From: Clostridium sp. UBA4548
GTDB lineage: Bacteria; Bacillota; Clostridia; Clostridiales; Clostridiaceae
Reading direction: 5' to 3'
NCBI RefSeq assembly: GCF_002387895.1
Contig: NZ_DGLI01000037.1
Span: 101,639-165,638 of the forward strand
Length of the DNA stretch: 64,000 bases
In this document: positions 1 to 8,183 of the stretch, one piece after another
How the letters are laid out: the number at the start of each line of letters is the position of its first letter
Position numbering within the stretch: position 1 is the first letter of the stretch
Notes under the pieces: model-generated
Databases searched by the model: none
Told to the model about the DNA's origin: nothing
What the model saw: only the letters and a program-made list of their open reading frames with translations
Program-made: the position numbers and the translations under genes

Positions 1-1
1 A

Positions 2-838
2 AAGTCTATTATGGGGCTAATAAGAAAACCAGGTAAGATAGTTTCAGGTGAAATAGTGTTTAATGGGGAAGATTTAATTAAAAAATCTCAAAAGGAAATG
101 ATGAAAATTAGGGGCAAGAAAATATCTATGATATTTCAAGATCCTATGACGGCCTTAAATCCAGTTTATACCATAGGGCAGCAAATAACAGAAGTTATTA
201 CAAGACATGAAGGTCTTAGTAAGGAAAAAAGCAGAGAAAAAGCAATAGAAATGCTAAGAATAGTTGGAATTCCTTCTCCAGAAAAAAGGATAGATAATTA
301 TCCCCATGAGTTTAGTGGGGGCATGAGGCAAAGAGCACTTATTGCTATGGCAATAAGTTGTGAACCAGATTTACTTATTGCGGATGAGCCCACTACTGCA
401 CTTGATGTGACTATACAAGCACAAATCCTTAAATTAATTAAGAAACTTAAGGATAAAAATGTAAACTCTTCTGTACTTTTAATAACTCATGACTTAGGTG
501 TAGTAGCTGAAACCTGTAATAAGGTTATGGTTATGTATGGGGGAATGATTATGGAAGAAGGTACAGTAAATCAGATATTTCATAATCCAAAACATCCTTA
601 TACCATAGGGCTATTAAGCTCAATACCTAAAGGAGTAGATGGAGAAAAGGAAAGATTGGTTCCCATTGAAGGCACACCACCAAGTTTAATAAATCCACCC
701 AAAGGTTGCCCTTTTAAGGATAGATGCATAAAAGCTATAGATATATGTAAGGATAAATGTCCTTCTTACTTTCGTATAGAAGAAGAACATAGAGCTATGT
801 GCTGGCTATTAGGTAGTAACAAAGACTATGAAAAATAA
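2..838 (+). CDS. oppD: Oligopeptide ABC transporter ATP-binding protein, OppD-like (5' partial)
   Basis: ATPase subunit of an oligopeptide importer. The frame is open from the first bases and the Walker A loop is missing, so the gene starts upstream of the window; the ATG at 11 is internal (K-S-I-M-G-L is the usual stretch after Walker A in OppD). Visible are the Q-loop (IFQDPMTALNP), signature SGGMRQR, Walker B LLIADEPTTALD, the H-loop (LLITHD) and the C-terminal oligopeptide-transporter domain with clustered cysteines (CPFKDRC...CKDKC). The OppF-like partner begins 13 bases after the stop, so the two form the end of an opp/dpp-type operon. The exact substrate (peptide, nickel or other) cannot be told. 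Confidence 0.93.
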   Translation, partial: KSIMGLIRKPGKIVSGEIVFNGEDLIKKSQKEMMKIRGKKISMIFQDPMTALNPVYTIGQQITEVITRHEGLSKEKSREKAIEMLRIVGIPSPEKRIDNYPHEFSGGMRQRALIAMAISCEPDLLIADEPTTALDVTIQAQILKLIKKLKDKNVNSSVLLITHDLGVVAETCNKVMVMYGGMIMEEGTVNQIFHNPKHPYTIGLLSSIPKGVDGEKERLVPIEGTPPSLINPPKGCPFKDRCIKAIDICKDKCPSYFRIEEEHRAMCWLLGSNKDYEK

Positions 839-851
839 GTAGGTGAAAAGA

Positions 852-1826
852 ATGAGCGATGACACATTAATAGAAGTGAAAAATTTAAAAAAGTATTTTT
901 CTATAGAACAAGGGATTTTTAAAAAGACAAAACAGTATGTAAAGGCTGTGGATGATGTAAGTTTTCACATAAAAAAGGGTGAAACTTTAGGATTAGTTGG
1001 TGAATCAGGTTGTGGAAAATCTACTTTAGGAAGAACACTAACAAGACTTTATGAGCCTACTGGGGGAGAAATAATTTTTAGTGGTAACGAAATAGGATCA
1101 ATGAAGGAAAGGGAGTTAAAAGAATTTAGAAAAAGAATGCAAGTTATATTCCAAGATCCTTACGCATCACTAAATCCTAATATGACTGTAAAACAAATTA
1201 TTTCAGAACCAATGGACATTCACAATATATATAAATCTAAGGAAAAAGAAGAAATGGTATATGAACTTTTAGAAAAGGTTGGATTAAATAAGGACTTTGC
1301 AAATAGATATCCTCATGAATTTAGTGGAGGACAAAGACAACGTCTTGGAATTGCTAGAGCACTATCGGTAAAACCAGAGTTTATCTTTTGTGATGAACCA
1401 ATATCTGCCTTAGATGTTTCTGTACAAGCCCAAGTAATAAATTTATTAGAAGATTTACAAAGTGACCTTGGGATAACTTACTTATTCATTGCCCATGACC
1501 TTTCCATGGTTAGACACATATCTAATAGAATTGGAGTTATGTATTTAGGGAAATTAGTGGAAATTGGTGAAGCAGAAGAAGTTTATAAAAATTCCATACA
1601 CCCATATACTAAGGCATTGCTTTCTTCTATTCCTATACCAGACCCAGATTTATCCTTAAAAACTGAAAGGGAAATTTTAATAGGAGATGTGCCAAGTCCG
1701 TTGAATCCACCTTCTGGTTGCAGATTCAGGACAAGATGTAAGTACGCAACAAAGAGATGTAAAGAAGAAGAACCCATAATGAGACCTATGGGAAATGGTC
1801 ATAGTGTAGCTTGTCATGTAGTGTAA
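852..1826 (+). CDS. oppF: Oligopeptide ABC transporter ATP-binding protein, OppF-like
   Basis: Second ATPase of the peptide importer (324 aa from this start). Walker A GESGCGKST is at residues 50-58, followed by Q-loop FQDPYASLNP, signature FSGGQRQR, Walker B FIFCDEPISALD and the C-terminal cysteine-rich oligopeptide domain (CRFRTRC...C). A GTG at 843 is also open, but AGGTGA at 841-846 sits 5 bases before ATG 852, which makes 852 the better start. It pairs with the OppD-like gene just upstream as a heterodimeric motor. No clear terminator follows before the next ribosome binding site. Confidence 0.93.
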   Translation: MSDDTLIEVKNLKKYFSIEQGIFKKTKQYVKAVDDVSFHIKKGETLGLVGESGCGKSTLGRTLTRLYEPTGGEIIFSGNEIGSMKERELKEFRKRMQVIFQDPYASLNPNMTVKQIISEPMDIHNIYKSKEKEEMVYELLEKVGLNKDFANRYPHEFSGGQRQRLGIARALSVKPEFIFCDEPISALDVSVQAQVINLLEDLQSDLGITYLFIAHDLSMVRHISNRIGVMYLGKLVEIGEAEEVYKNSIHPYTKALLSSIPIPDPDLSLKTEREILIGDVPSPLNPPSGCRFRTRCKYATKRCKEEEPIMRPMGNGHSVACHVV

Positions 1827-1925
1827 TTTTCATGGATAAAAATACTTCTTAAAATTCATACTATAACTGATGAAAATATTATGTTTAAAAAGCTATAAAA
1901 GTTATTGTATGGAAGGAGATTTACT

Positions 1926-2129
1926 ATGGAAAATGTGCATTATAATGTTTCAGGTATGGCAAGCTCTCAAAGCAAAACACAACTTCACAATGCTTTAGAA
2001 AAAATGCAGGGAGTTCAACAAATTGCTATAGACCTTTCTAGAGGAACTGTTGAGGTTGAATATAACTCACCAGCAAGTTCAGAACAAATAAAGGCTTGCA
2101 TTGAGAATACAGGCTATTCTGTGGAGTAA
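1926..2129 (+). CDS. HMA-domain protein lacking the metal-binding CxxC
   Basis: A 67-residue stand-alone heavy-metal-associated (HMA) fold protein, the family of CopZ chaperones and MerP. The pattern is right: V-S-G-M loop, helix, G-V-(Q)-x-I-x-(I)-D-L, G-x-V-E-V-E-Y, helix, I-E-N-T-G-Y. The canonical GMxCxxC loop reads GMASSQS instead, so both metal ligands are lost; the only cysteine is near the C-terminus (K-A-C-I-E). Start ATG 1926 follows GGAAGGAGA. A terminator follows at 2148. Loss of both cysteines argues against copper delivery; a protein-protein or decayed role is inference. Confidence 0.8.
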   Translation: MENVHYNVSGMASSQSKTQLHNALEKMQGVQQIAIDLSRGTVEVEYNSPASSEQIKACIENTGYSVE

Positions 2130-2147
2130 TGTTTTACAATCAATTAG

Positions 2148-2183
2148 AACCATACGGCAACATTAAAAGGCTGTATGGTTTTT
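2148..2183 (+). terminator. Rho-independent terminator after the HMA gene
   Basis: AACCATAC pairs with GTATGGTT around a GGC/GCT-containing loop, followed by a T run. Confidence 0.75.
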
Positions 2184-2272
2184 CATTTATAATAAGGTAT
2201 TTATTAAAGAAAATAATTCATGATATAATTAGATGCAGAAAAGATACTGATTCATAAAATATAGTAAGTATT

Positions 2273-2369
2273 ATATAGGCTTTCTCAGTGAAAATTTATC
2301 CTTAAAGCCGTTATGCGTGCCAAGAGAAGTTTTAGGTAGAATTGAAGTCTTATCTGTGTTTCCTATATT
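2273..2369 (+). repeat. TATAGG...CCTATA two-hairpin repeat, copy A
   Basis: Begins TATAGGCTTTCTCAGTGA and ends GTTTCCTATA. The first hairpin pairs GGCTTT with AAAGCC; the second arm carries GCCAAG...GTGTTTCC, matching the ACCAAG...GGTTTCC of the other copies more loosely. It lies about 140 bases upstream of plsY on the same strand. It belongs to the dispersed family described in the findings. Confidence 0.65.
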
Positions 2370-2506
2370 AAAATAAAACAAATTATCTTTGCTATATAAA
2401 ATGAATTTTTAAGTTATAAAATATTAAAGTTAATATTTTAGACTTCAGTTTTTTCTAAGATGTTAGAATGGAATTTTGCTTTAGAAGTTTATAATGGAGG
2501 TCTAAT

Positions 2507-3118
2507 ATGGTTATTTATGATATTTTCATTTCACTTTTAATTGGATATTGCTTTGGATTAGTGCATCCTGCTTACATTTTAGGAAAGGCTATAAAAGGAA
2601 TAGATATAAGGAGTGGCGGCTCTAATAATTCAGGAGCTTCCAATGCCACAGTTGTTCTTGGATGGAAATATGGGGTTATTACAGCACTTATTGATATACT
2701 TAAGGGGACTTTAGCTATACTAGTAGGAAGGTATATTTTACATTACAATATAATACTTTTATATATTATTGGCTTTGGAGTAATAATAGGCCATGATTTT
2801 CCCATTTACATGAATTTTAAAGGTGGAAAGGGAACCGCATCAGTTATTGGAGTGTTTTTAGGGATCAATCCAGTAATTGGACTTTTAATGGGAATTACTA
2901 TAATCTTAATCACAGTAATTACAGATTATATAGTCATTGGAACAATAGCTATTCATATTGTAGCAGTTATTCTTACGTTTATAAATTATCCAATGGTATG
3001 TACCATGCTTGTTTTCTTACTTACCTTGCTCACCATAAGCAAACATTGGAGTAATATGATAAAGATAAAAAATAAAACTGAAATTGGATTAAGATCAACT
3101 TTAAAGAAGAAAAAATAA
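2507..3118 (+). CDS. plsY: Glycerol-3-phosphate acyltransferase PlsY
   Basis: Membrane acyltransferase that moves an acyl group from acyl-phosphate to glycerol-3-phosphate, the first step of phospholipid synthesis in PlsX/PlsY bacteria. The 203 residues, about family length, carry the three PlsY signatures: GGSNNSGASNATVVLGWKYG near 37-56, the GHDFPIYMNFKGGKGTA block at 95-111 and five or so hydrophobic spans. Start ATG 2507 follows TGGAGG. It is a single-gene unit flanked by two copies of the dispersed repeat (A upstream, B right after the stop), which is unusual. Whether this is the only plsY in the genome cannot be seen. Confidence 0.93.
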   Translation: MVIYDIFISLLIGYCFGLVHPAYILGKAIKGIDIRSGGSNNSGASNATVVLGWKYGVITALIDILKGTLAILVGRYILHYNIILLYIIGFGVIIGHDFPIYMNFKGGKGTASVIGVFLGINPVIGLLMGITIILITVITDYIVIGTIAIHIVAVILTFINYPMVCTMLVFLLTLLTISKHWSNMIKIKNKTEIGLRSTLKKKK

Positions 3119-3124
3119 AATTTA

Positions 3125-3230
3125 ATATAGGCTTTTGAGGTGAGTATGTATTTTTTCATCATCAAAAGGCCTTAAGGGAACCAAGGTAGAGGTAAGGTAT
3201 AAGGTAAGCCTTAAATTTGGTTTCCTATAA
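3125..3230 (+). repeat. TATAGG...CCTATA two-hairpin repeat, copy B
   Basis: Best-paired copy. GGCTTTTGA (3130-3138) pairs with TCAAAAGGC (3162-3170), with GGTGA facing TCATC inside; GGAACCAA (3177-3184) pairs with TTGGTTTCC (3217-3225). The ends are TATAGG and CCTATA. It starts 7 bases after the plsY stop and runs straight into a strong terminator. Confidence 0.8.
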
Positions 3231-3231
3231 A

Positions 3232-3275
3232 AAGAACTATTTCTTCATTTAAATTGTGAAGAAATAGTTCTTTTG
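3232..3275. terminator. Bidirectional terminator between plsY and the DUF2085 gene
   Basis: Fourteen-base perfect stem (3234-3247 with 3257-3270) with an A run before and a T run after; it suits both converging units. Confidence 0.9.
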
Positions 3276-3384
3276 TCATTTTATAACTAAGAAACTAGCC
3301 ATTTAAATATCTTAAAACGCTCCTTTTGAATCTAATATAAAATAGTCATATGACTCAAATTCCCATTAGCATTTCAAAAGTATT

Positions 3385-3744
3385 TTAAGAACTAATTAAC
3401 CGCTTTACAGCTTTCCCATGGGAATATCCAAGGGTGGCAATAGATCTTACAAGTAGAATAGTAGCCATACCGGCAAGAATCCCAGTTAAAAATCTTCTTG
3501 GGTTATTACTAATCCATTTGCCTTTATATTGACCTACCCCATCAATTAATAAAGGAATGAAAAACATAAGTACCATAAAAATATTACTTGAATAACCTAT
3601 AATTAACCATAATAATCCTAAAAAGTAGCCTATTAGAATGCCAGTACAACGGGCACAAATAGGGAATTGTTTTCCTTTTATAAAAAAAGATCTTTCAGGT
3701 AATCTATGGCAAAAAAACATGTAGTGTAAAAGCTTATCCATCAT
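3385..3744 (-). CDS. DUF2085 family membrane protein
   Basis: 119 residues with the DUF2085 pattern: FFCHRLPERSFFIKGKQFPICARCTG followed by a glycine-rich membrane span (ILIGYFLGLL), then two more hydrophobic spans and a G-x-G-Q-Y loop. The family is a predicted integral membrane protein of unknown function with conserved Cys/His that could bind metal. It begins 6 bases after the stop of the zinc-ribbon gene with no good ribosome binding site of its own, so translation is probably coupled. Both genes may act together at the membrane. Confidence 0.8.
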   Translation of the reverse strand: MMDKLLHYMFFCHRLPERSFFIKGKQFPICARCTGILIGYFLGLLWLIIGYSSNIFMVLMFFIPLLIDGVGQYKGKWISNNPRRFLTGILAGMATILLVRSIATLGYSHGKAVKRLISS

Positions 3745-3750
3745 AGAATT

Positions 3751-4131
3751 TTAATAGTATATATCGGATGAAAATGAAAATGCCATTACTAAAAATATTA
3801 TATAAATTACTACATATGCAACAATTCCACCAATCATCCAGTAACAGATTCGTTTTGAGCTATTTGGTTTTTCATCTCTCCATAAAAAATAAAGAATAAG
3901 TCCAACAATAGGAAAACAGCAAGAAACTACCCCAGCAAAATTAGATGGGTTGTCCTTAGGATTCATAGGTTGAGAGTTAAAATTAGTGCTATTAAAATTT
4001 GAATAGTTTGTTGACCCTGCAAATTGATTTGGCTGATTAAAACTAGTAGCTTCACTATTGAAGTTATTCCCACAGTTGCTACAGAATTTAGCATCATCAT
4101 TTTGTTGAGCTCCACATTTTGAACAATGCAT
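3751..4131 (-). CDS. Zinc-ribbon membrane protein
   Basis: 126 residues from ATG 4131, chosen because AGGTG lies just upstream; an ATG at 4152 is also open. The N-terminus is a double-CxxC zinc ribbon (MHCSKCGAQ...AKFCSNCGN), then an Asn/Ser/Gln-rich linker (about residues 25-65), then two membrane spans (around 70-90 and 105-125) separated by WRDEKPNSSKR. Such zinc-ribbon/linker/TM proteins are common in Firmicutes and mostly uncharacterised. It is the first gene of a two-gene unit with the DUF2085 gene. Confidence 0.75.
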   Translation of the reverse strand: MHCSKCGAQQNDDAKFCSNCGNNFNSEATSFNQPNQFAGSTNYSNFNSTNFNSQPMNPKDNPSNFAGVVSCCFPIVGLILYFLWRDEKPNSSKRICYWMIGGIVAYVVIYIIFLVMAFSFSSDIYY

Positions 4132-4506
4132 ATTAAAAATACACCTCCCCATTATAATTATCGGTCTATTTAATTATATATTTATAAACTTTATATAATT
4201 ACTTAATATAAGTTGAAAATTTGTTACTATACCATGATATCAAAAATTATGCTAAGTTGAATAGACTATATGTGCAAATTTTCAGTTTTTATTATATTTT
4301 TCATCTAAATATGCACAATAATGACGAAAGGGGTAAATAAAATGAAGTAGATAGTAGTTTGTGAAAGTCTACTTTTAGATATTGGTATTATTAAATTACT
4401 TGAGATATAATAATAATTAATACTTGTAATAATTACCTACATAAGGCTTTAAGCTATTAATCTTTATAAGTATCAAGTAGATGAAGTATAAATTAAATGC
4501 TTAGGT

Positions 4507-4626
4507 CATATTCAAAGACAGGTTAGAAACCTGGATAAAGTAGTGAATATCCATGGGTGTTATAATTTGAAGAGCATTTTGAAAAATAAGAATAGAATAC
4601 ACTTTGAACTGATTAATTATACATAA
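4507..4626 (+). pseudogene. Possible decayed C-terminal coding fragment
   Basis: Forty codons are open without a start and read H-I-Q-R-Q-V-R-N-L-D-K-V-V-N-I-H-G and onward to N-R-I-H-F-E-L-I. The I-x-x-V-V-N-I-H-G pattern with a later N-R-I-H-F resembles the C-terminal cytoplasmic domain of cation diffusion facilitators, but the match is by eye only. Stops precede it in frame. It may equally be chance. Confidence 0.25.
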
Positions 4627-4643
4627 ATCAGTTCAATATTTTA
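4604..4643 (+). terminator. Hairpin, possible terminator of the decayed frame
   Basis: TTGAACTGATT pairs with AATCAGTTCAA, followed by an AT-rich tail with TATTTT. It lies 36 bases before the TTG of the DUF362 gene and overlaps the end of the decayed frame. Confidence 0.5.
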
Positions 4644-4679
4644 AATATATAAGAAGTTTACATAAAGGGAGTTGTTAAT

Positions 4680-5708
4680 TTGAGTAAAGTATATTTTATT
4701 AAAAATTCAGAGTCTGATTATAATAAGCTTGGAAAAGATGCTTTGGAGCTATTGAAAAAGGTAGTGTTAGACACTGGACATAAGTTTGAAAAAGAAGTAC
4801 CTATAAAGGTTCACTTTGGAGAAAAAGGAAACAAAACCTTTATTCCAGCAAAATGCTATGATGAAACAATAAATTATTTAAAGGAAAATGGAGTAGCTCC
4901 AGCTTATATCGAAACTAATGTATTATATAGAGGATCAAGAACTACTACAGAGCTTCATCTTGAAACAGCAAAGGAGCATGGCTTCACACAAATTCCAATT
5001 ATAATAGCAGATGGAGATATTGGAACAGAGTATAATGAAGTAGAAATAAATAAAGAATATATAAATAAATGTAAAATAGGTAAAGGCTATGGAATGTTTA
5101 AACAGTTTATTGTTATGAGCCATTTCAAAGGACACGCAGAAGCAGGCTTTGGAGGCGCACTTAAGCAGCTTGCTATGGGCTTTGCTGCTAGAGGCGGAAA
5201 GTTAGAGCAGCATTCAGGTATATCCCCTCAGGTAGATGCTGAAAGATGTATAACTTGTGGTATTTGTGTGAATAAGTGTAACTTTAATGCCATTGAAACT
5301 TCTGATGTTGCGGTAATCGATGAGAGTAAGTGCATTGGTTGCGCAGGATGTATTGCTGTTTGTCCACAGGGAGCAATTGAAAACACTTGGGGAGGGTCTC
5401 ATTTTTTTGAAAAGCTTTCAGAGTATGCCTACGGAGCAGCAAAAGATAAGGACATCATATACATTACCTTCGTCCACAATATTACCAAGGAGTGCGATTG
5501 TGCTGGTACAGCCATGAAACCAATTGCTGCAAATATTGGTATTCTTGCTGGAAAAGATCCTGTTGCCTTAGATGCAGCATGTTTAGACTTAATCCAGAAA
5601 AATAGCGGACAAAAGCTTTTTGAAAAAGGCAGAGCTTCCCTTAAACATGCAGAAAAAATTGGACTGGGGTCAAGGCAGTATGAAATTGTTGAAATAAACA
5701 ATATATAG
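4680..5708 (+). CDS. DUF362 domain 4Fe-4S protein
   Basis: 342 residues. N-terminal two thirds are a DUF362 domain (KVHFGEKGNKTFIPAK, SHFKGHAEAGFGGALKQLAMG), with a two-cluster ferredoxin insert: CITCGICVNKCNF and CIGCAGCIAVCPQ around residues 187-230. The C-terminus has the family's GKDPVALDAACLDLI block. The TTG start at 4680 has AAAGGGAG 8 bases upstream. DUF362 ferredoxin proteins are cytoplasmic electron carriers or oxidoreductases of unproven substrate. A terminator follows at 5731. A related decayed fragment lies on the other strand just downstream. Confidence 0.88.
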   Translation: MSKVYFIKNSESDYNKLGKDALELLKKVVLDTGHKFEKEVPIKVHFGEKGNKTFIPAKCYDETINYLKENGVAPAYIETNVLYRGSRTTTELHLETAKEHGFTQIPIIIADGDIGTEYNEVEINKEYINKCKIGKGYGMFKQFIVMSHFKGHAEAGFGGALKQLAMGFAARGGKLEQHSGISPQVDAERCITCGICVNKCNFNAIETSDVAVIDESKCIGCAGCIAVCPQGAIENTWGGSHFFEKLSEYAYGAAKDKDIIYITFVHNITKECDCAGTAMKPIAANIGILAGKDPVALDAACLDLIQKNSGQKLFEKGRASLKHAEKIGLGSRQYEIVEINNI

Positions 5709-5730
5709 TGGGTACAATTGAAGTTTTCAT

Positions 5731-5766
5731 ATGCTCCCTGTCAAGTAGACAGGGGGCATTTATTTT
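5731..5766 (+). terminator. Terminator after the DUF362 gene
   Basis: ATGCTCCCTGTC and GACAGGGGGCAT form a GC-rich stem with a five-base loop, then TTATTTT. Confidence 0.9.
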
Positions 5767-5812
5767 AAAGACGTTAAATTTTTATCCATTTATAGGTTTA
5801 TAATGTGATAAT

Positions 5813-5998
5813 TTAAAGAGCTAATTCAATTTTTGCCATATTGTAAGGTTCTACTATCTCTTCTATACACAGTTTTTCTATTACTTTATCAATTACAGTA
5901 ACACAAGTTTTATCTATAGCAACTGGATTAGTAGAAGCCAATACTTCTATAGCATCAATAATGTTTAATTGTATAGATAAACTAATAATAATTATTGA
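5813..5998 (-). pseudogene. DUF362-like C-terminal remnant
   Basis: About 60 codons open on the minus strand without a start codon or ribosome binding site, ending at a TAA at 5813. The translation contains L-A-S-T-N-P-V-A-I-D-K-T-C-V-T-V-I-D-K, which matches the G-K-D-P-V-A-L-D-A-A-C-L-D-L-I-Q-K block of the intact DUF362 gene next door. The most economical reading is a truncated DUF362 paralogue. The region before it is AT-rich with repeated TATAGAAAATAT units. Confidence 0.45.
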
Positions 5999-6092
5999 CT
6001 AATATAAGTAAACCTTTATAATAGAAAATATATGTATAGAAAATATTCGTATGCGAAATATTATTATAGAAAATATATTTACTAAATATTTT

Positions 6093-6196
6093 TATAGGAA
6101 CTAGAATTAAGACTAAATTTATATGTAAAGTTTACCCTAGTTTCCTTAAGGCTTTTAAAGAAGTATATAATAAAATCCAGCATATAAGCCTATAGT
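6093..6196 (-). repeat. TATAGG...CCTATA two-hairpin repeat, copy E
   Basis: Reads on the minus strand from TATAGGCTTA at 6196 to AGTTCCTATA at 6093. Internal blocks (AAAAGCCTTAAGGAAACTAGGGTAAAC) match the AAAAGCC...ACCAAGGTAGA core of copies B and C. It sits between the DUF362 remnant and the marR-like gene. Confidence 0.7.
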
Positions 6197-6242
6197 ATAT
6201 GGACTGTTTGGAACTTTACAATAAAGTAGGAGGAGTTATAGG

Positions 6243-6686
6243 ATGAAGGAAAGCAACGGACAAGCTGTTTCTAAGCTTCTAAGAGATATAAATTCATTAA
6301 TTCAAGATAATTTTAAAGAACATTTTTGTGAGCTAGGACTTACCCCACCACAAATTATGGTTGCAGGAGTACTATGCAATAAAAAGTCCATGAAGATTAG
6401 CGAGATAAGTGAAAAAGTAAATTTATCCAACAGTACTGTATCTGGTATAGTTGATAGATTAGAGAAAGTAGATGTAGTAAGAAGAGTTAGAGATGCAAAG
6501 GATAGAAGAGTAGTAAGAGTAGAGCTTACTGATGAATTTGAAAATATAAATGTAGGGTTTCATGATAAAATAAAAAGTTATTTTGAAGAACTTTTAAGTA
6601 ACTGTAATAAGGAAAAGTGTAGAAAAATAATAGACGGATTAGAAATGCTAAAGGAAGTACTTGAAGGAAAAAGTAGAAATAATTAG
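6243..6686 (+). CDS. MarR family transcriptional regulator
   Basis: 147-residue winged-helix regulator. The DNA-binding helices are KISEISEKVNLSNSTVSGIVDRLE (about 58-81), followed by the DAKDRRVVRVELT wing. ATG 6243 follows GTAGGAGGAG. The efflux adaptor, ATPase and permease genes lie just downstream on the same strand, so it probably controls that pump in response to a toxic ligand, as MarR proteins commonly do. No clear palindromic operator was found by eye in the 47 bases between repeat copy E and the gene. Confidence 0.92.
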   Translation: MKESNGQAVSKLLRDINSLIQDNFKEHFCELGLTPPQIMVAGVLCNKKSMKISEISEKVNLSNSTVSGIVDRLEKVDVVRRVRDAKDRRVVRVELTDEFENINVGFHDKIKSYFEELLSNCNKEKCRKIIDGLEMLKEVLEGKSRNN

Positions 6687-6879
6687 GTTGCATGAAACAT
6701 GGTAAAGCAAGTATTATAAAGTGATTTAACCTAAAGTTTAATTTAATACCATGCTTTGAAGTAATCCTATAAAAAAATATTAGGAAATTGATTTTAGTTA
6801 AGTCAAGTATCATAAGCAATTAAGTTATCTAGAAATTAGTTGGCTGCATGCCAATAAATTAAGTGAGGGGAATTTGAAA

Positions 6880-8181
6880 ATGAAGAGAAAAGGTTTAGTA
6901 ATAACGGCAGTTATAATATTGCTTGCTGTAATATTTGGAGGAATAGCTTTTAAGGCAAAAGGAAATAAAGGAAAAGAAGTTACCCTACATAAGATTCAAA
7001 AGGGAGAGTTAAACTCTTACCTAGCTACCTCTGGTACAGTGAAGTCTAAAAATGTTAAAGAATACTTTGGAAGTGGGCTTAAAATTAATAAAGTAAATGT
7101 AAAAGTTGGAGATGCTGTTAAAAAGGGTGATGCTCTTATAACTTACGATACATCTGATTTAAATGTTCAGCTTAAACAGGCAGAAATCCAGCATAACAAC
7201 GCAGTGTTACAAAAGCAGGATATAGTTAATCAAAAAAATAATTTAGAAGGAAAAGTTGCAGAACTAAACAAGTTAATTAAACAACTCGAAAATAGCACCA
7301 GTAATCAAACCAACAATAGTACTGCACAGTTAGAAGATATAATTAAGGAGCTGCAAAATAATCCTCAGCTTCAAACTAACATTGAAGATTTAAATAAGGT
7401 AATTGGCACACTACAAAATAATGCTAATCCCCAGAATAATGTTGAGCAATTAAAAGCTACAAGAGATCAATTAAAAGCACAAATTCCATCTTCTGAAAAG
7501 TTAAAGCAATTAGATAATTCAGTAGCTCTAGCTAAGACTTCCTTAGAAGCAGTTCAAAGTAAATTTAATGCAGTGAAAGATGGAATAGTGGCGGACTTTG
7601 ATGGTGTAATTACTTCTTTAAGTGGAACAGTAGGTGCAATGTCAACTCCAAATATGGCAGTAATAACTCTTCAAGATTTAAATAGCCTTAAATTAACAAT
7701 TTCACTAAATAAGTTTGATACAGAAAAAGTTAAGGTAGGACAAAATGCTGAAATAAAAAATAATAATAAGGCGTACAGTGGCCAAGTGGCTTTTATTAGC
7801 CCATCAGCAAGTAAGCAGGGAAATGCAGCAATGGTAGCAGTAGGTGGAAGCAGTGAAGGAAACTTAAGTGCAGATATTGATGTGCTAGAACCTGCGCCAG
7901 AGTTAAAAGTAGACTTTCAGGCAGATGTAAATATCTTAACTGGAACTGTGGCAGAGGCGCTAAAAGTTCCAATTGAAGCACTGGTTACTGAAAAGGATGG
8001 AAAGAATTTTGTATTTGTAGTTGAAGGTGGCTTAGCAAAAAAGAAGGAAGTAAAGGTTGGGCTTCAATCAGATACAGAAATGCAAATAGTTGAAGGCTTA
8101 GGAGAAAATGAAGCAATAATTTTAAATACCACAGATTTAAAAGATGGAGATAAGGTTATAGAAAGTCAGAAGGAGGAATAG
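6880..8181 (+). CDS. Efflux periplasmic-adaptor-like (HlyD/MacA type) protein
   Basis: 433 residues. One N-terminal membrane span (about 6-26), a lipoyl-like half motif (INKVNVKVGDAVKKGDALITYDT), a long Gln/Asn-rich coiled coil (about 90-220), the returning lipoyl half (VKDGIVADFDGVITSLSGTVG), then beta-barrel and membrane-proximal domains. This is the MacA/YknX-type adaptor of ABC exporters. ATG 6880 has TGAGGGG 9 bases upstream; TTG 6874 is closer and less likely. The stop is 2 bases before the ATPase gene, so the three pump genes form an operon. Confidence 0.9.
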   Translation: MKRKGLVITAVIILLAVIFGGIAFKAKGNKGKEVTLHKIQKGELNSYLATSGTVKSKNVKEYFGSGLKINKVNVKVGDAVKKGDALITYDTSDLNVQLKQAEIQHNNAVLQKQDIVNQKNNLEGKVAELNKLIKQLENSTSNQTNNSTAQLEDIIKELQNNPQLQTNIEDLNKVIGTLQNNANPQNNVEQLKATRDQLKAQIPSSEKLKQLDNSVALAKTSLEAVQSKFNAVKDGIVADFDGVITSLSGTVGAMSTPNMAVITLQDLNSLKLTISLNKFDTEKVKVGQNAEIKNNNKAYSGQVAFISPSASKQGNAAMVAVGGSSEGNLSADIDVLEPAPELKVDFQADVNILTGTVAEALKVPIEALVTEKDGKNFVFVVEGGLAKKKEVKVGLQSDTEMQIVEGLGENEAIILNTTDLKDGDKVIESQKEE

Positions 8182-8183
8182 TT

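Larger units (their letters stand above)
2130..2506. other. Intergenic region between the HMA gene and plsY
   Basis: Holds the terminator at 2148-2183, repeat copy A at 2273-2369 and AT-rich sequence with a weak AAAATATTAAAGTTAATATTTT hairpin-like stretch around 2417-2440. No coding sequence seen. Confidence 0.6.
4132..4679. other. Intergenic region upstream of the DUF362 gene
   Basis: 548 bases. Holds a possible decayed reading frame (4507-4626), a hairpin (4604-4643) and otherwise AT-rich sequence with many stops in all frames. A small open stretch after GAAAGGGGTAAATAAAATGAAG at 4325-4345 stops at once. Confidence 0.5.

Noticed and set aside
5429..5701. Minus-strand 90-codon frame opposite the DUF362 gene
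   Set aside because: Opposite strand of a conserved ferredoxin-like protein; no RBS.
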